Source: Solibacillus cecembensis (lineage in GTDB: Bacteria > Bacillota > Bacilli > Bacillales_A > Planococcaceae). Taken from it: a DNA stretch of 64,000 nucleotides. The DNA is taken from assembly GCF_001439635.1 (NCBI RefSeq), contig NZ_LMBZ01000003.1, forward strand, positions 160,587-224,586. The letters are read 5' to 3'. The position numbers and the translations under genes were made by a program. The notes beneath the pieces are model-generated. The model ran no database searches and had not been told where the DNA came from. It saw only the letters and a list, made by a program, of their open reading frames with translations. Shown here in pieces: positions 26,264-35,205 of this stretch. Numbering within the stretch: position 1 is the stretch's first letter; each line of letters starts with the position of its first letter.

Positions 26264-26450
26264 CTATACGGAGTTTGGTACGTAAAACTACGGTATGGCT
26301 TTGCTAGTTCATACGTAAGTTCAGTCTGATACGGTGTTTAGTACGTAAAACTACGGTATTGCGTTAGAAATTCGTACACAAGTTCAGACCGATACGGTAT
26401 TTAGTACGGTAAAACCCGTAGTTTCAATTAGGGACGTAACGCTACGTTTT
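26264..26450 (+). repeat. Three tandem ~63-bp repeats
   Basis: Units begin at 26264, 26328 and 26390 with ctatacgg/tgatacgg/cgatacgg, each followed by gt(t)ta/ggtacg-aaaac-and-tacgg elements; the first two end in AAGTTCAG. Each unit can fold cgta-aaac-tacg. The third is diverged. Non-coding. Confidence 0.6.
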
Positions 26451-26599
26451 ACTTGCCGACTGATAGTGTAATTGCGCAGTTACGCTAGAAGTTGAAGAAC
26501 GGTGGGGCTGACTAGACGGATTTCTAGCAGTCAATTACAGCAGAGTGCGGAAGTGACGCTCACAGAATCGACTTCAATCCGTTAATAATGGACGGCTCA

Positions 26600-26895
26600 C
26601 TTGAGGGTTAAATTATATAGAGAGATTACGTGTATCGCGATGCTAAGGCGAACACTTACGTTGTACTGTTGCTGCACTATAGCGTAATTAATAACGGTCT
26701 TTGTTGCAGCATTGATCGAGCAATACTGCGGATTTAGTTACAGCTTTATCCGCAAAAGTAAGTCGTTGGCGCGACTTACTTAATGAAAATAGAATTTGTG
26801 AACGTTTTGGCGGACGTTCTTATATAAACGGTCTTTGTTGCTGCATTGACCGATGGGCTAGATGCGAATTGGCGACGTATCTAGCCTTTGTTTTA
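26600..26895 (+). ncRNA. Candidate structured RNA with a repeated hairpin motif and terminator
   Basis: No ORF. A 26-nt motif occurs twice (26694 and 26828), each closed by a 5-bp stem (cggtc with gatcg or gaccg) over a 14-nt loop differing at one base; the stem change keeps pairing. Between and after them are tgcggat/atccgca (26727/26748), a perfect 9-bp hairpin agtaagtcg/cgacttact (26757/26772), gaacgt/acgttc (26800/26814) and an 11-bp terminator hairpin ggctagat.../...atctagcc (26856-26886) followed by TTTGTTTT. Confidence 0.45.
26856..26895 (+). terminator. Terminator inside the ORF-free region
   Basis: 11-bp stem (8 perfect pairs plus gcg/cgt) with a 9-nt loop and TTTGTTTT. Would end the rightward early transcript about 640 nt after its last gene. 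Confidence 0.6.
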
Positions 26896-27039
26896 CCGTG
26901 CTAATTAGCGCTGTGAGGCGTTCTAAACTGTGAAGGGAAGTATTTATCATTAACGCTGTACTGACGCTAATTTGAAAAGGAATCTACGGGGGATTGTACG
27001 TCATAAGTTCGTAGGTATATCGACGCGTTTTAAGTTTAT

Positions 27040-27300
27040 TTTGTTGAAAAGTGCGCAACATCGGAAATTTAGGCATATCAGTAAGTAGGGGGATTTTTTA
27101 GAGAGTTTTGTTGCAAATCGATGTGTCCGAGTCTGCTTTATATAGTAGGAGATAAAAAGTTTTCAAAAGTTTTTTCTTAAATTTGTCCCAAATCGGTACA
27201 GTTTACTGAGGGTATAGAGTAGAAGGGAAAGTTTTCCGTTTGTTGTCCTAAATGGCTTTTGAGTTCGGGTATATAAAGTAAGTGGAAATTTTATTAATTC
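27040..27300 (+). repeat. Four degenerate ~57-75-bp repeats upstream of the HTH gene
   Basis: Units start at 27040, 27107, 27182 and 27239 with TTTGTTG or TTTGTCC, continue with (t)aaAT and end in a TATA(T)AGTA(R)GG-type stretch and a T-run. Iteron-like in spacing and position, just before a HTH gene that may be a replication protein. Alternatively a set of phage promoters. The remaining sequence to 27579 shows no ORF. Confidence 0.45.
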
Positions 27301-27579
27301 CGTTCAAGTGGCGTGGCAGCAACGTTTGTAACGTTTTAGTCGCAATACTTACGAATGGTAAGTGATATCGGAAAAAGATTTTACTCCCCTATGTAATATA
27401 AGAGGTACTTTTTCAAAGTGATATCAAATTTATTTTTTATCGAGAAGTATCTAGTAGGGAAGAATTTTACGCAAAAGTGTACGGATTAGAAAATTTATCT
27501 ATATAAGTTCAATAGAAGGCGATTCCGTCGATCAATCGGCGTGAGATACAGCCAATAACAAGTTAAAGGAGACGATTTT

Positions 27580-28068
27580 ATGACGGAACAAACAACGCAA
27601 ACAAACGATGTTCAAAAGGCTTTACCGTACAAATATGACGCAGGTTGGACGGGCATTCCGAACGCAATATTTGAACTTTACGCATTCCATCCGAAATATA
27701 CAGCTACATGTACCAGCGTATATCTATTTTTACTGCATCGCCATAATTCAAAGTACGGCTACGCATTTCCGACGCAAGATCAAATAGCGGATGCACTATG
27801 CTTAAGTAGGAGTGCCGTAAATACTGCAATTAGCACGCTAAAGTTTCTTGTATTAATTGATGCAGAGCGCAATCCGGACCACGATAACGTCGTATACTTC
27901 TTGAAACGTCCAATCGATAATCGACTATCGTTTGAAATTCGATTCCCGGAGGCGAAAACAAGACGTTTAAAACATGAGGCGTCGCGTGAGCAAGATAAAC
28001 AGAAAAGGCATAAACGTCAAACGGAATTTAGAGAGAAGCAGGCTGCGGCCAAAGCCGGATTATTGTAG
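27580..28068 (+). CDS. Winged-helix HTH protein, possible replication initiator or regulator
   Basis: 162 aa. A HTH_36-type winged helix covers about residues 25-105 (FPTQDQIADALCLSRSAVNTAISTLKFL, here split by position 60-90). It resembles the N-terminal domain of phage and plasmid replication proteins, with a hydrophilic basic tail rich in K, R and E. ATG 27580 follows AAAGGAG. The upstream repeats and lack of any other replication gene make a replication role plausible but unproven; a transcription factor is the alternative. Confidence 0.6.
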   Translation: MTEQTTQTNDVQKALPYKYDAGWTGIPNAIFELYAFHPKYTATCTSVYLFLLHRHNSKYGYAFPTQDQIADALCLSRSAVNTAISTLKFLVLIDAERNPDHDNVVYFLKRPIDNRLSFEIRFPEAKTRRLKHEASREQDKQKRHKRQTEFREKQAAAKAGLL

Positions 28069-28310
28069 CACTGTAATTGCAATGTGTGAATTTTATAATC
28101 TGTGTGTGTAAATATTGTACCGTATTAATACTTACTTACTAAGACTTACGTATAAAGACTTAAAACATTTAGCGCCCATTAATGCTTAAAAGAGCGCATT
28201 AATAAACGCTATCTATCATTCTTATATATCTTAGCGATGGAATTTAAGAGAGTATAAAAAATACAACGTGTGGTTAAATTTTTACACCACGTTAATGGAG
28301 GAATCAGCCA

Positions 28311-29264
28311 ATGACGAAAGCAGTCGCAGCCAAACCGAAAGTAAAAGGTACAACGCGTGCATTAATTGAAATCGCAGAAGTAGAAGGTCGAGTTATAACA
28401 CTAGAGTCGGTATATCCTGGCTCAATCTATACGCATAAGATTTTAAAAGCACGACATAATCCGAAATATAGCGCAGATTTTCCGAAGGCGAAGAAGCCGT
28501 CCATATTAGAACAGTTCGCTAATGTACAGGACAAGGCGCTAAAAACTGCGAAGGTTACGACGTTAGAGGGTATGACTAGAGAATTCGCTAAATTATCGGA
28601 GTATATGGATCGCAATAGAATCAAAGCGAATCCGCCTATTTACGATAAGGCGTATGTTGAACGTTCAGAATTTACGATTACAGATTTATATAACGATATA
28701 ATGTCGAGGATTGAATGGTCGTTGATTCGAAATGTGGCGCTAATTTACACGTTTGGATGCGATGCGATGCCGTATCTTTCTCCCGTATTAGATTACTCGT
28801 ATTACGTACAGCAGCGTAAGAAGTTTCGTCAATGTAAGTACATGTTTTGCATGAACATGTTCGCTATCGAAGGAGATAATTTCCGTGACGCTAAATCAAA
28901 GCGAGTTGATAGCCGATTCTGTTCTGATGAATGCCGCAAAGCCTCGCACGATGCGAAAAGACGTTATAAAAGCACAGGCTCGTATTTGCCAGTTGAGTAT
29001 TATGTTCCTATTTACGATGAATCAGAGGGTGATAGATACCGTAGAAATGAAGTTATCAAGCCGTTTGATAAGATTGAAAAACAGATAGCGAAGGGTAAAG
29101 TACAGTCGCCAGTAAAAATAAAACCGCCGAGCTATAAGCATGGCAAAGTGATTTCGTTTAGGTCGTTAGCAGATGCGAAAAAAGCCGAAGAAAATACTGA
29201 TAAAGTTGATATTATAGGCGTTTATAGGGAGATTATCCGTCGGACAAATCCCAATATAGTATAA
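28311..29264 (+). CDS. Hypothetical phage protein with a zinc-finger-like motif
   Basis: 317 aa, not confidently recognised. Near the middle Cys175-x4-Cys180 and Cys204-x3-Cys208 (RFCSDECRKASHDAKRR) form a treble-clef-like knuckle resembling CGNR-type zinc fingers found in transcription factors and RNA-binding proteins. Both ends are basic. ATG 28311 follows GGAGGAATC. Preceded by a 240-bp gap that contains a hairpin aacgtg/cacgtt just before the ribosome site. A nucleic-acid-binding role is inferred. Confidence 0.55.
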   Translation: MTKAVAAKPKVKGTTRALIEIAEVEGRVITLESVYPGSIYTHKILKARHNPKYSADFPKAKKPSILEQFANVQDKALKTAKVTTLEGMTREFAKLSEYMDRNRIKANPPIYDKAYVERSEFTITDLYNDIMSRIEWSLIRNVALIYTFGCDAMPYLSPVLDYSYYVQQRKKFRQCKYMFCMNMFAIEGDNFRDAKSKRVDSRFCSDECRKASHDAKRRYKSTGSYLPVEYYVPIYDESEGDRYRRNEVIKPFDKIEKQIAKGKVQSPVKIKPPSYKHGKVISFRSLADAKKAEENTDKVDIIGVYREIIRRTNPNIV

Positions 29265-29331
29265 GGGGCAATAGCCCGTATTTATTTTTGGGTAGCATGT
29301 GAGTAAATGATAGTAAAAGGAGGATAACAGT

Positions 29332-29577
29332 ATGACCGGTGAACAGTTAAAGGAATTACGAGGGACTTTAGGTGTGTCACAAAAGGATTTCGCTAAGATG
29401 GTCGGAGTAGGTTACAGCACAATCTCTAATATCGAGAGTGGCGCGCGAACTATGAGTTTATTAACTCGGGCTAAGATAGTGCAAAAAATTGAGTTTGACG
29501 AAGGTTTATTTATTTTTGTTGATAAATCACAAAAATTAGATAGATTAATCCATAATTACACATTAACACATAAATAG
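29332..29577 (+). CDS. Small Xre-family HTH protein
   Basis: 81 aa. HTH_3 domain in the first 60 residues (LGVSQKDFAKMVGVGYSTISNIE). AAAGGAGG precedes ATG 29332. Second Xre-type regulator in the element, on the structural-gene strand; likely tunes middle or late genes. Moderate AT-rich codon use compared with neighbours. Confidence 0.78.
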   Translation: MTGEQLKELRGTLGVSQKDFAKMVGVGYSTISNIESGARTMSLLTRAKIVQKIEFDEGLFIFVDKSQKLDRLIHNYTLTHK

Positions 29578-29611
29578 TCAAAAGTAAAGTCTTTTGAGTT
29601 TCGGTAAATAA

Positions 29612-29890
29612 ATGGTAAAGGGGAGGCTCACTATTACAGCAGAACTTTGGCGACAGACAGATACAACGTTCGCGCTTTATATCGACGCAAAGCATGAGCG
29701 AGAAATCCGCAATATTAAACGATCCCGTGATTGGGACGTAACAGCAACGTATCAAAAAGGCGATCAACTTGTCGGCTTACAGTGGCGTGTACCGGAATCG
29801 GAATATCGAGCAGCAAAACGTATAGAAAATCGCGCCAATAAAAGCGTACATGATTCAGCGGTAAAGAGCGCTAGGAAAGGCGTAGGATAG
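29612..29890 (+). CDS. Hypothetical phage protein
   Basis: 92 aa, not recognised; basic C-terminus. The annotated ATG 29612 has no clear ribosome site, while AAAGGGGAGG lies 3' of it at 29618-29627 with no ATG, GTG or TTG at the right distance. Either the first ATG is used or translation starts at an unusual codon near ITAELW. Rich in Trp and Arg; function unknown. Confidence 0.5.
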   Translation: MVKGRLTITAELWRQTDTTFALYIDAKHEREIRNIKRSRDWDVTATYQKGDQLVGLQWRVPESEYRAAKRIENRANKSVHDSAVKSARKGVG

Positions 29891-29992
29891 CGAAGGTACA
29901 AACACCTTACCTATGATGCTATCGACGCTAGAATCAAGCGAAATGACGTATTTATGTCAATATACGTAGCTAAAAAACGAGGGGGAAACTTT

Positions 29993-30163
29993 ATGACAAA
30001 CGATCAATTACAACCACAAGAAATCGAAGAACCGAAACTATTTACACAGAGGGAACTTGAAGAAATTATCGCTAAACGACTATTTCGAGAGCGGAAAAAG
30101 ATCGCAAAATTAATCCAACCTTTATCGGAATACCTTCAACTTCTTTCCGAGGAGGTGAAGTAA
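29993..30163 (+). CDS. Small hypothetical phage protein
   Basis: 56 aa, helical and charged. ATG 29993 chosen because GAGGGGGAAA precedes it; the frame's earlier start lacks a site. Its 3' end carries GAGGTG, the ribosome site of the next gene, and the stop abuts that ATG, so they are translationally linked. Function unknown. Confidence 0.6.
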   Translation: MTNDQLQPQEIEEPKLFTQRELEEIIAKRLFRERKKIAKLIQPLSEYLQLLSEEVK

Positions 30164-30619
30164 ATGACAGATGAAACAATCGTTCAGACTAACGTAGAAG
30201 TGACGGAGGAACAGGAAATCGAACAATCTACGGAAATAGACGTGTTACGAGCACAGGTTGCCGAGTATGAGGAGTTAAAGGCGCAATTGGCAGAGCAAGA
30301 GGCAACTCAAAAAGCCGAACTATTCGCGCAGAAGGTCGAACAATCAGGCGTTAAAGATTTCGATAAATTACGACCGTTCCTAGATGCTGCGAAGCTAGAA
30401 GGTGATGCGCTCGACGAATTACTCGGCGTTTTGCAAGGTATGAAGTCAAAGCAGAATCCGATAGGCACAGCGACAAATGGCGGTAGTGGAGAAAAGACTG
30501 CTCAACAGATTGTACTCGCAGATGCAAAGGCAATAGCCAAACGTACGGGGTCAATCGAAGATATTGCAGCGTTTAGTGGACTAAAACAAAAAATTAGACA
30601 ATTTGGGGGACAACGATAA
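30164..30619 (+). CDS. Scaffold-like phage protein
   Basis: 151 aa. Acidic, coiled-coil N-terminal half (VLRAQVAEYEELKAQLAEQE), a glycine-rich hinge and a short basic C-terminus, immediately before and overlapping the capsid gene by one base. This composition and place are typical of capsid scaffolding proteins (phage minor structural GP20-like). Assignment rests on those features, not on a recognised motif. Confidence 0.6.
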   Translation: MTDETIVQTNVEVTEEQEIEQSTEIDVLRAQVAEYEELKAQLAEQEATQKAELFAQKVEQSGVKDFDKLRPFLDAAKLEGDALDELLGVLQGMKSKQNPIGTATNGGSGEKTAQQIVLADAKAIAKRTGSIEDIAAFSGLKQKIRQFGGQR

Positions 30620-31713
30620 TGACAAACGCAATTAACACAACAAACTTAGTAGGTAAGAAAGAATCTGTAGTAGATGAGGTACTTTTACTCAATCCAAACC
30701 AAACACCTTTAATTAATTTACTCGGCTTTAGTCAGCCAGTAACTAATACAATCCATCAATGGTATGAAGATACAACGTTTGCAACAAAAACAAAGGTAAC
30801 AGCCATAGTAACAGACGCAGCCACGGAATTAACAGTAGCAAGCGTGGAGCCGTTCGTAATTAATTCAGTCGCGCAAATTGATGAAGAGTTAGTTCTTGTT
30901 ACTGCGATTGATAAGTCGGCTAAAAAGCTGACAGTTGAGCGAGGATATGCGGATACTACTGCGGTAGCAATCGTAAAAGATGCTGATATAGAGTTCCAAT
31001 ACGATATGACTCCGGAGGGAGCAGACGCACCGAAATCACGATATAAGGCGCGTACTCCTCAAAATAACGTAACGCAAATCTTCATGGAGTCGGTAGAAGT
31101 AACAGGTACGGCACAAGAAGTCGACCAGTACGGTGTAGATGACCTTTATAACTACGAAAAAGCGAAGAAACAGCAGGAAGTAGCGCTACAGCTTGAAAAA
31201 TCACTAATCAACGGAATCAAGCTAGACAACGGCACGGTGCGACATATGGGTGGTTTACGACAGTTAATTAAGACGAATGTATTTGACGCTGCCGGCGCAT
31301 CGGTTTCCGTTAAAATGCTAATTGACTTAGTACAGACGGTATTCGAAAATGGTGGCTTAGCAGGCGGTGGTAATCACGCGTTTATCGTATCGGCGCATCA
31401 GAAGCGTGCAATCAGCGATTTACAGAACGATAAAATCCGTATCACGCAAGCGGAAAATAGTCGTGGACAAGTAGTCGATCACTTAGTAACCGATTTCGGT
31501 AGATTCCCAATAGTGATGAACGATAACGTCAAGACAAATGAGATTTTCTTCATTGACACTTACCGCACGAAAATCAAACCATTAGGCGGACGTGGATTCT
31601 TCCATAAGGAGTTACCGGAACAGGGAGACCGCAAAGCCGGAGTAATAATTGGCGAGTACACGCTCGAGTTCAAACAAGAGTCAGCGCATGGTCGAATTAA
31701 AAATCTAGCGTAA
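30619..31713 (+). CDS. Major capsid protein, SU10 type (DUF5309)
   Basis: 364 aa. Forms the head shell. Family marks: LLNPNQTPLINLLG near the N-terminus, QIFMESVEVTGTAQEVDQYG in the middle, and the C-terminal TYRTKIKPLGGRGFFHKELPE. Full length for this HK97-fold group. ATG overlaps the scaffold-like gene stop. No prohead protease precedes it. It is the clearest evidence that the element derives from a tailed phage. Confidence 0.85.
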   Translation: MTNAINTTNLVGKKESVVDEVLLLNPNQTPLINLLGFSQPVTNTIHQWYEDTTFATKTKVTAIVTDAATELTVASVEPFVINSVAQIDEELVLVTAIDKSAKKLTVERGYADTTAVAIVKDADIEFQYDMTPEGADAPKSRYKARTPQNNVTQIFMESVEVTGTAQEVDQYGVDDLYNYEKAKKQQEVALQLEKSLINGIKLDNGTVRHMGGLRQLIKTNVFDAAGASVSVKMLIDLVQTVFENGGLAGGGNHAFIVSAHQKRAISDLQNDKIRITQAENSRGQVVDHLVTDFGRFPIVMNDNVKTNEIFFIDTYRTKIKPLGGRGFFHKELPEQGDRKAGVIIGEYTLEFKQESAHGRIKNLA

Positions 31714-31721
31714 CAATTTAC

Positions 31722-31751
31722 GAGGGGCTTGCGATTAATTTCGCAGGCTTG
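31722..31751 (+). repeat. Hairpin unit upstream of the 31812 cargo gene
   Basis: GGCTTGCG-n-TTTCGCAGGCTT; a second copy occurs at 32229-32256 after the cargo gene. In the second copy a T-run follows, so it works as a terminator; the first is followed by ggtaatt. The pair brackets an AT-rich gene. Confidence 0.5.
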
Positions 31752-31811
31752 GTAATTAATTTACAAAATATTACAAAGGGTATATATTTAAAATAAAGGA
31801 TGGTGATGTAT

Positions 31812-32114
31812 ATGATTAATGAAGAAAATGTCACTAACATTATTGAAGATATGAAAAAACTGCATATTAATGATACTGCAATCTATAAATGTTGGGATCA
31901 ATTGATTGAAGAATTTAAGAACGTTAACGATACAATCATCTTCTTGGATACTTGCACCGAAGAAGAAGCGGGATGGATATCATCAATTTTTGATGATTTG
32001 GCACATAAATTTCAAAGTAGCGATTATGCAAAATGCCTTAAACGATTAAATAAAAAGTATCCAGGAATAGAGATGTCGTTGGATATAAAAATCGCAGAAT
32101 CATATATTACTTAA
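31812..32114 (+). CDS. Small AT-rich protein, immunity-like cargo inserted after the capsid gene
   Basis: 100 aa, acidic and helical (INEENVTNIIEDMKKLH, FLDTCTEEEAGWISSIF, KRLNKKYPGIEMSLDI). The pattern recalls small immunity-type proteins found beside polymorphic toxins, but I cannot confirm a family and no toxin is adjacent. Start uncertain among ATG 31800, 31806 and 31812; the last has AGGATGGTG at a good distance. Codon use is clearly more AT-rich than the capsid and tape-measure genes, and it lies between two copies of one hairpin. Confidence 0.5.
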   Translation: MINEENVTNIIEDMKKLHINDTAIYKCWDQLIEEFKNVNDTIIFLDTCTEEEAGWISSIFDDLAHKFQSSDYAKCLKRLNKKYPGIEMSLDIKIAESYIT

Positions 32115-32228
32115 ACCGCAGGCTAAAAATTGAGCTGCGGTTATTTATTATCATTCGGGTTTTACATTCATACCTACGTAATGTAGTTACTAGCACGATG
32201 ATGGACACAATCGAAGTTTAATTTAGGA

Positions 32229-32262
32229 GGCTTGCGGACACTTTCGCAGGCTTCTTTTTATT
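32229..32262 (+). terminator. Terminator after the 31812 cargo gene
   Basis: Stem ggcttgcg / cgcaggctt with T-rich tail; second copy of the unit at 31722. Confidence 0.6.
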
Positions 32263-32289
32263 TTCATAAAACAGGAGGGGAATACGGAT

Positions 32290-32634
32290 ATGGGAAAAGC
32301 AGATGTAGAAATTAGTATTCTAACTAACGCCACAATTATGGCTGGAGCGCTATTAAAAGCGGATAAAAATAAACAACAAGAGATGTTACTTCAACTAAAA
32401 GCCCTTGAATCGTCGGTAAAGCATACGCAACTAGATGCTCATAAAAATCTGAAACGATTCGTGCTACTGACGGTAGCTGCGACAATCCGATACATCTACC
32501 ACGGAAAGCAATCTGACGCAAAGTTAGCGCAAAGAAACGGAGATAAAGTTGCTAGCGAATTCGCTCGACTAGGAAGGCTTGCGCAAAGACAGGAACGGGA
32601 TGTGATGCTAAGTGGCACTCGATTTAGTAGCTAG
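32290..32634 (+). CDS. Hypothetical phage structural-region protein
   Basis: 114 aa, helical, basic. Not recognised. ATG follows ACAGGAGGGG. Overlaps the tape-measure gene by 23 bases. In phages this slot often holds a tail chaperone or connector, but the sequence alone does not show which. Confidence 0.5.
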   Translation: MGKADVEISILTNATIMAGALLKADKNKQQEMLLQLKALESSVKHTQLDAHKNLKRFVLLTVAATIRYIYHGKQSDAKLAQRNGDKVASEFARLGRLAQRQERDVMLSGTRFSS

Positions 32635-34795
32635 GTTTAGGCTGGAAGATCGCTTTACGCGACCGATGCGCGCTATGTCGCAATCACTAGAGCGATTCAA
32701 TCGAATGGGGCGAACTGCATCTAATACAGGAGAGCAGACGAGTCGTTCGTTTGATCGTATAAGTCGGTCAACTAATAGCGCGTCGTCGAGTATGGGGAGA
32801 TTTAGTACACGTATGACGAGTATTCGAGCGAGTTCAAGTGGATTAAGCGCGTCGTTTAGCGGTATGCAAAGCGCCTTAATCGGACTTGCAGGAGCGTATT
32901 TAAGCGTAAACGCTGCGGCTAAAGCGTTCGATAAGACTATCGGAGCGGCCGCTTCGTTCCAACAAAGTGAAGCGATCATTAAATCCGTATTCCAAGACGA
33001 CGGTAAAACAGCGCAATACTTAAAAATGGTCGATAAAATCGCGATTGACAGTCCGCTTCTAAATTCGGGCGAAATGTTCGGTTCTTCAAAAGGATTGCTT
33101 ACGCTAACGAAGGATATGGGACAGCTAGAAAAATCTTGGAAACTTGTAGAGCGACTTATTGCGAGTGATCCAACGAAGTCAATCGATGATGCCGTTAGGG
33201 GACTTCGTGAATTAAAATCCGGGGATACAATTAGTCTGCGCGAAGTATTTAACCTTGATAAAAACATTTTAAACGATGTTAAAGGCGGTACATTCGACCA
33301 ACAGTTAGCCGGCATTGACAAAGCATTGACGCAGATGAACATTTCTAGTGAAACAGTCAAAGCGATGGGATCCACGACGTTAGGATATTGGGCGCAAATC
33401 GGAGAACGAGCAACTAAGTTTATGCGGCAAGTCGGAGAGGTAGGCAACATTAAAATCGGAGCATCTCTAGAGAAGGTCGTTAAATTGCTAGATGTTAGCG
33501 ATGCTAAGTTAGATTCCTACGCTAAAAGAATCGGCGAAACTATCGGTGGTATGGCGGATAAGGCGATAAACTTTGCGCAGAAACTATGGGAATGGCGTGA
33601 GCCTTTAACTTACGTACTTGGCGCACTTGCAACGTTTGTAGGCGCATTAGCAGTCGTTGGAACAATTTCGTTGCTATTAAATCCGATTAGTTTAATTGCG
33701 GCAGGTATCTCCGCAGCAGCATTAGGGTTTAAGGCTTTATACGATAACAGCGAACGATTCCGAGGAATTATTGACGGTATAAAAGGCAAAGTAACTGGCT
33801 TAGTTAAGGCGTTCAAGGCTGACGGAGCAAAAGGCGTACTCGACGCATTGTTACCAAGCGATACGGTCACTAAGATGGTATCAACATTCGAAAAAGTGAA
33901 ATCCGCAGTAGGGACGGTTGTTTCGTGGGTAAAAACGAAGTTTAACGAAGTAAAACCATCGCTGATTGATCTTGGTACGAAGTTTATGACGTTCAAAGAT
34001 ACTGTAGTCGGTGCAATATCGAAGCTATTCGAAATCGCACAACCGATACTGTCCGGATTATGGAGCGCACTTCAAGTATTAGGCGATTACGCATCACTCG
34101 TATTTAACAACGTCATTGTACCAGCAATATCCTTCGCAATGGACGCATTTACGTTAGCGTGGCAAGTCATTAGTCCGATATTACAAGGACTCGTGACTGC
34201 ATTCGAGTGGACGTTTGGTGTGCTTAAATCTGTTTGGGATTCGACGTTAAAGCCGTTCGTCAGTTGGATTTTAGGTGCATTCAAAGACGCACTTACGAAA
34301 ATGGGCGAAAGCATGAGTAATTTATCGTCGGCAGCAGAGGCAGCGGGTGGTATTTGGAATTTGGTTTGGGACAAAATCGTAACGTCGGCTGAAACGGCAG
34401 TAAACTCCGTTATCGGACTTATTAATTCGATGATTGACGCCATCAACAATATTCCGTTCATTGAGATTGACGCAGTAGCAAATGTAAATTGGTCAGGTAA
34501 CGCTGTTCAAGGACCAATGCCGCTACAAGGCCCGCCAAAGCCTAAGAACTTGCCGGGGCATTACAACGGATTAGACAACGTAAAATATGATAATTATGTA
34601 GCACGCCTACACAAGGGAGAAAAAGTTCTTAATCGACGTGAAGCTGACGCATATCGTGGTGGACAAGGTGGTGGCGGGGGAGTCAACGTCACTATAAACA
34701 TGAATGGTACTGTAATTCGTGAAGATGCGGATATTAGGAAGATTGCAGACCAATTAGTCAGCGGAATCCTACAGAAAAGGGTGGCGTTCGGGTGA
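32612..34795 (+). CDS. Phage tail tape-measure protein
   Basis: 727 aa. Sets tail length and helps DNA passage. A long alpha-helical N-terminal part, a hydrophobic central region (LTYVLGALATFVGALAVVGT) and repeated Trp-rich helices are followed by a glycine run and the C-terminal INMNGTVIREDADIRKIADQL seen in many tape-measure proteins. GTG start at 32612 overlaps the preceding gene. At ~730 aa it implies a tail of roughly 100 nm by the usual 1.5 Å per residue rule. A long reverse-strand ORF inside it is a codon-bias shadow. Confidence 0.88.
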   Translation: MALDLVARFRLEDRFTRPMRAMSQSLERFNRMGRTASNTGEQTSRSFDRISRSTNSASSSMGRFSTRMTSIRASSSGLSASFSGMQSALIGLAGAYLSVNAAAKAFDKTIGAAASFQQSEAIIKSVFQDDGKTAQYLKMVDKIAIDSPLLNSGEMFGSSKGLLTLTKDMGQLEKSWKLVERLIASDPTKSIDDAVRGLRELKSGDTISLREVFNLDKNILNDVKGGTFDQQLAGIDKALTQMNISSETVKAMGSTTLGYWAQIGERATKFMRQVGEVGNIKIGASLEKVVKLLDVSDAKLDSYAKRIGETIGGMADKAINFAQKLWEWREPLTYVLGALATFVGALAVVGTISLLLNPISLIAAGISAAALGFKALYDNSERFRGIIDGIKGKVTGLVKAFKADGAKGVLDALLPSDTVTKMVSTFEKVKSAVGTVVSWVKTKFNEVKPSLIDLGTKFMTFKDTVVGAISKLFEIAQPILSGLWSALQVLGDYASLVFNNVIVPAISFAMDAFTLAWQVISPILQGLVTAFEWTFGVLKSVWDSTLKPFVSWILGAFKDALTKMGESMSNLSSAAEAAGGIWNLVWDKIVTSAETAVNSVIGLINSMIDAINNIPFIEIDAVANVNWSGNAVQGPMPLQGPPKPKNLPGHYNGLDNVKYDNYVARLHKGEKVLNRREADAYRGGQGGGGGVNVTINMNGTVIREDADIRKIADQLVSGILQKRVAFG

Positions 34796-35133
34796 GTGTA
34801 TTTAAGCCGGAATACAGCGGTGAAGGTGGGGCGCTTAACCGATTACGTGAGGCTATCCAAGTCCTAGGGTACAACGACGGGGGAGATATTAAAATTGCAG
34901 TAATAACAAGCGAATATCCCAAATTCGCGATTCAAGTTCAATCGGAGACAATCGAGACTCCCGCAGAAGGCATCATATGTAATCCCGATTTATTCCAACG
35001 TACAGAAACTGTCAAAATTAACGGTATTGTGAGTACGATTGAGTACCCGAATAAGTTAGTGAAAGGCGCGAGAGTGTACGTCTTTGAACCCGAGCATCAG
35101 CAGTTATTGTACGTACTAACATTGGCGGAATAG
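34792..35133 (+). CDS. Phage tail-region protein, DUF2577-like
   Basis: 113 aa. GTG overlaps the tape-measure stop (GTGA). Mostly beta-rich, with a C-terminal VKGARVYVFEPEHQQLLYVLTLAE suggesting the small OB-fold-like DUF2577/XkdR group found after tape-measure genes. Family call is tentative. Confidence 0.45.
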   Translation: MSVFKPEYSGEGGALNRLREAIQVLGYNDGGDIKIAVITSEYPKFAIQVQSETIETPAEGIICNPDLFQRTETVKINGIVSTIEYPNKLVKGARVYVFEPEHQQLLYVLTLAE

Positions 35134-35205
35134 TTTTATCGAGGTGAGTGACGTCTTTTGACGCTGCTTGCCTTTTCTAATACAGAAAGTGGAGGGAATA
35201 ACGTT

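Noticed and set aside
26264..26450. CRISPR array
   Set aside because: Only three diverged ~63-bp units, no constant short repeat with unique spacers and no cas genes anywhere in the window.
32608..33450. 280-aa reverse-strand ORF antisense to the tape-measure gene
   Set aside because: No ribosome site or promoter; arises from the codon bias of the forward gene, whose protein is clearly a tape measure.
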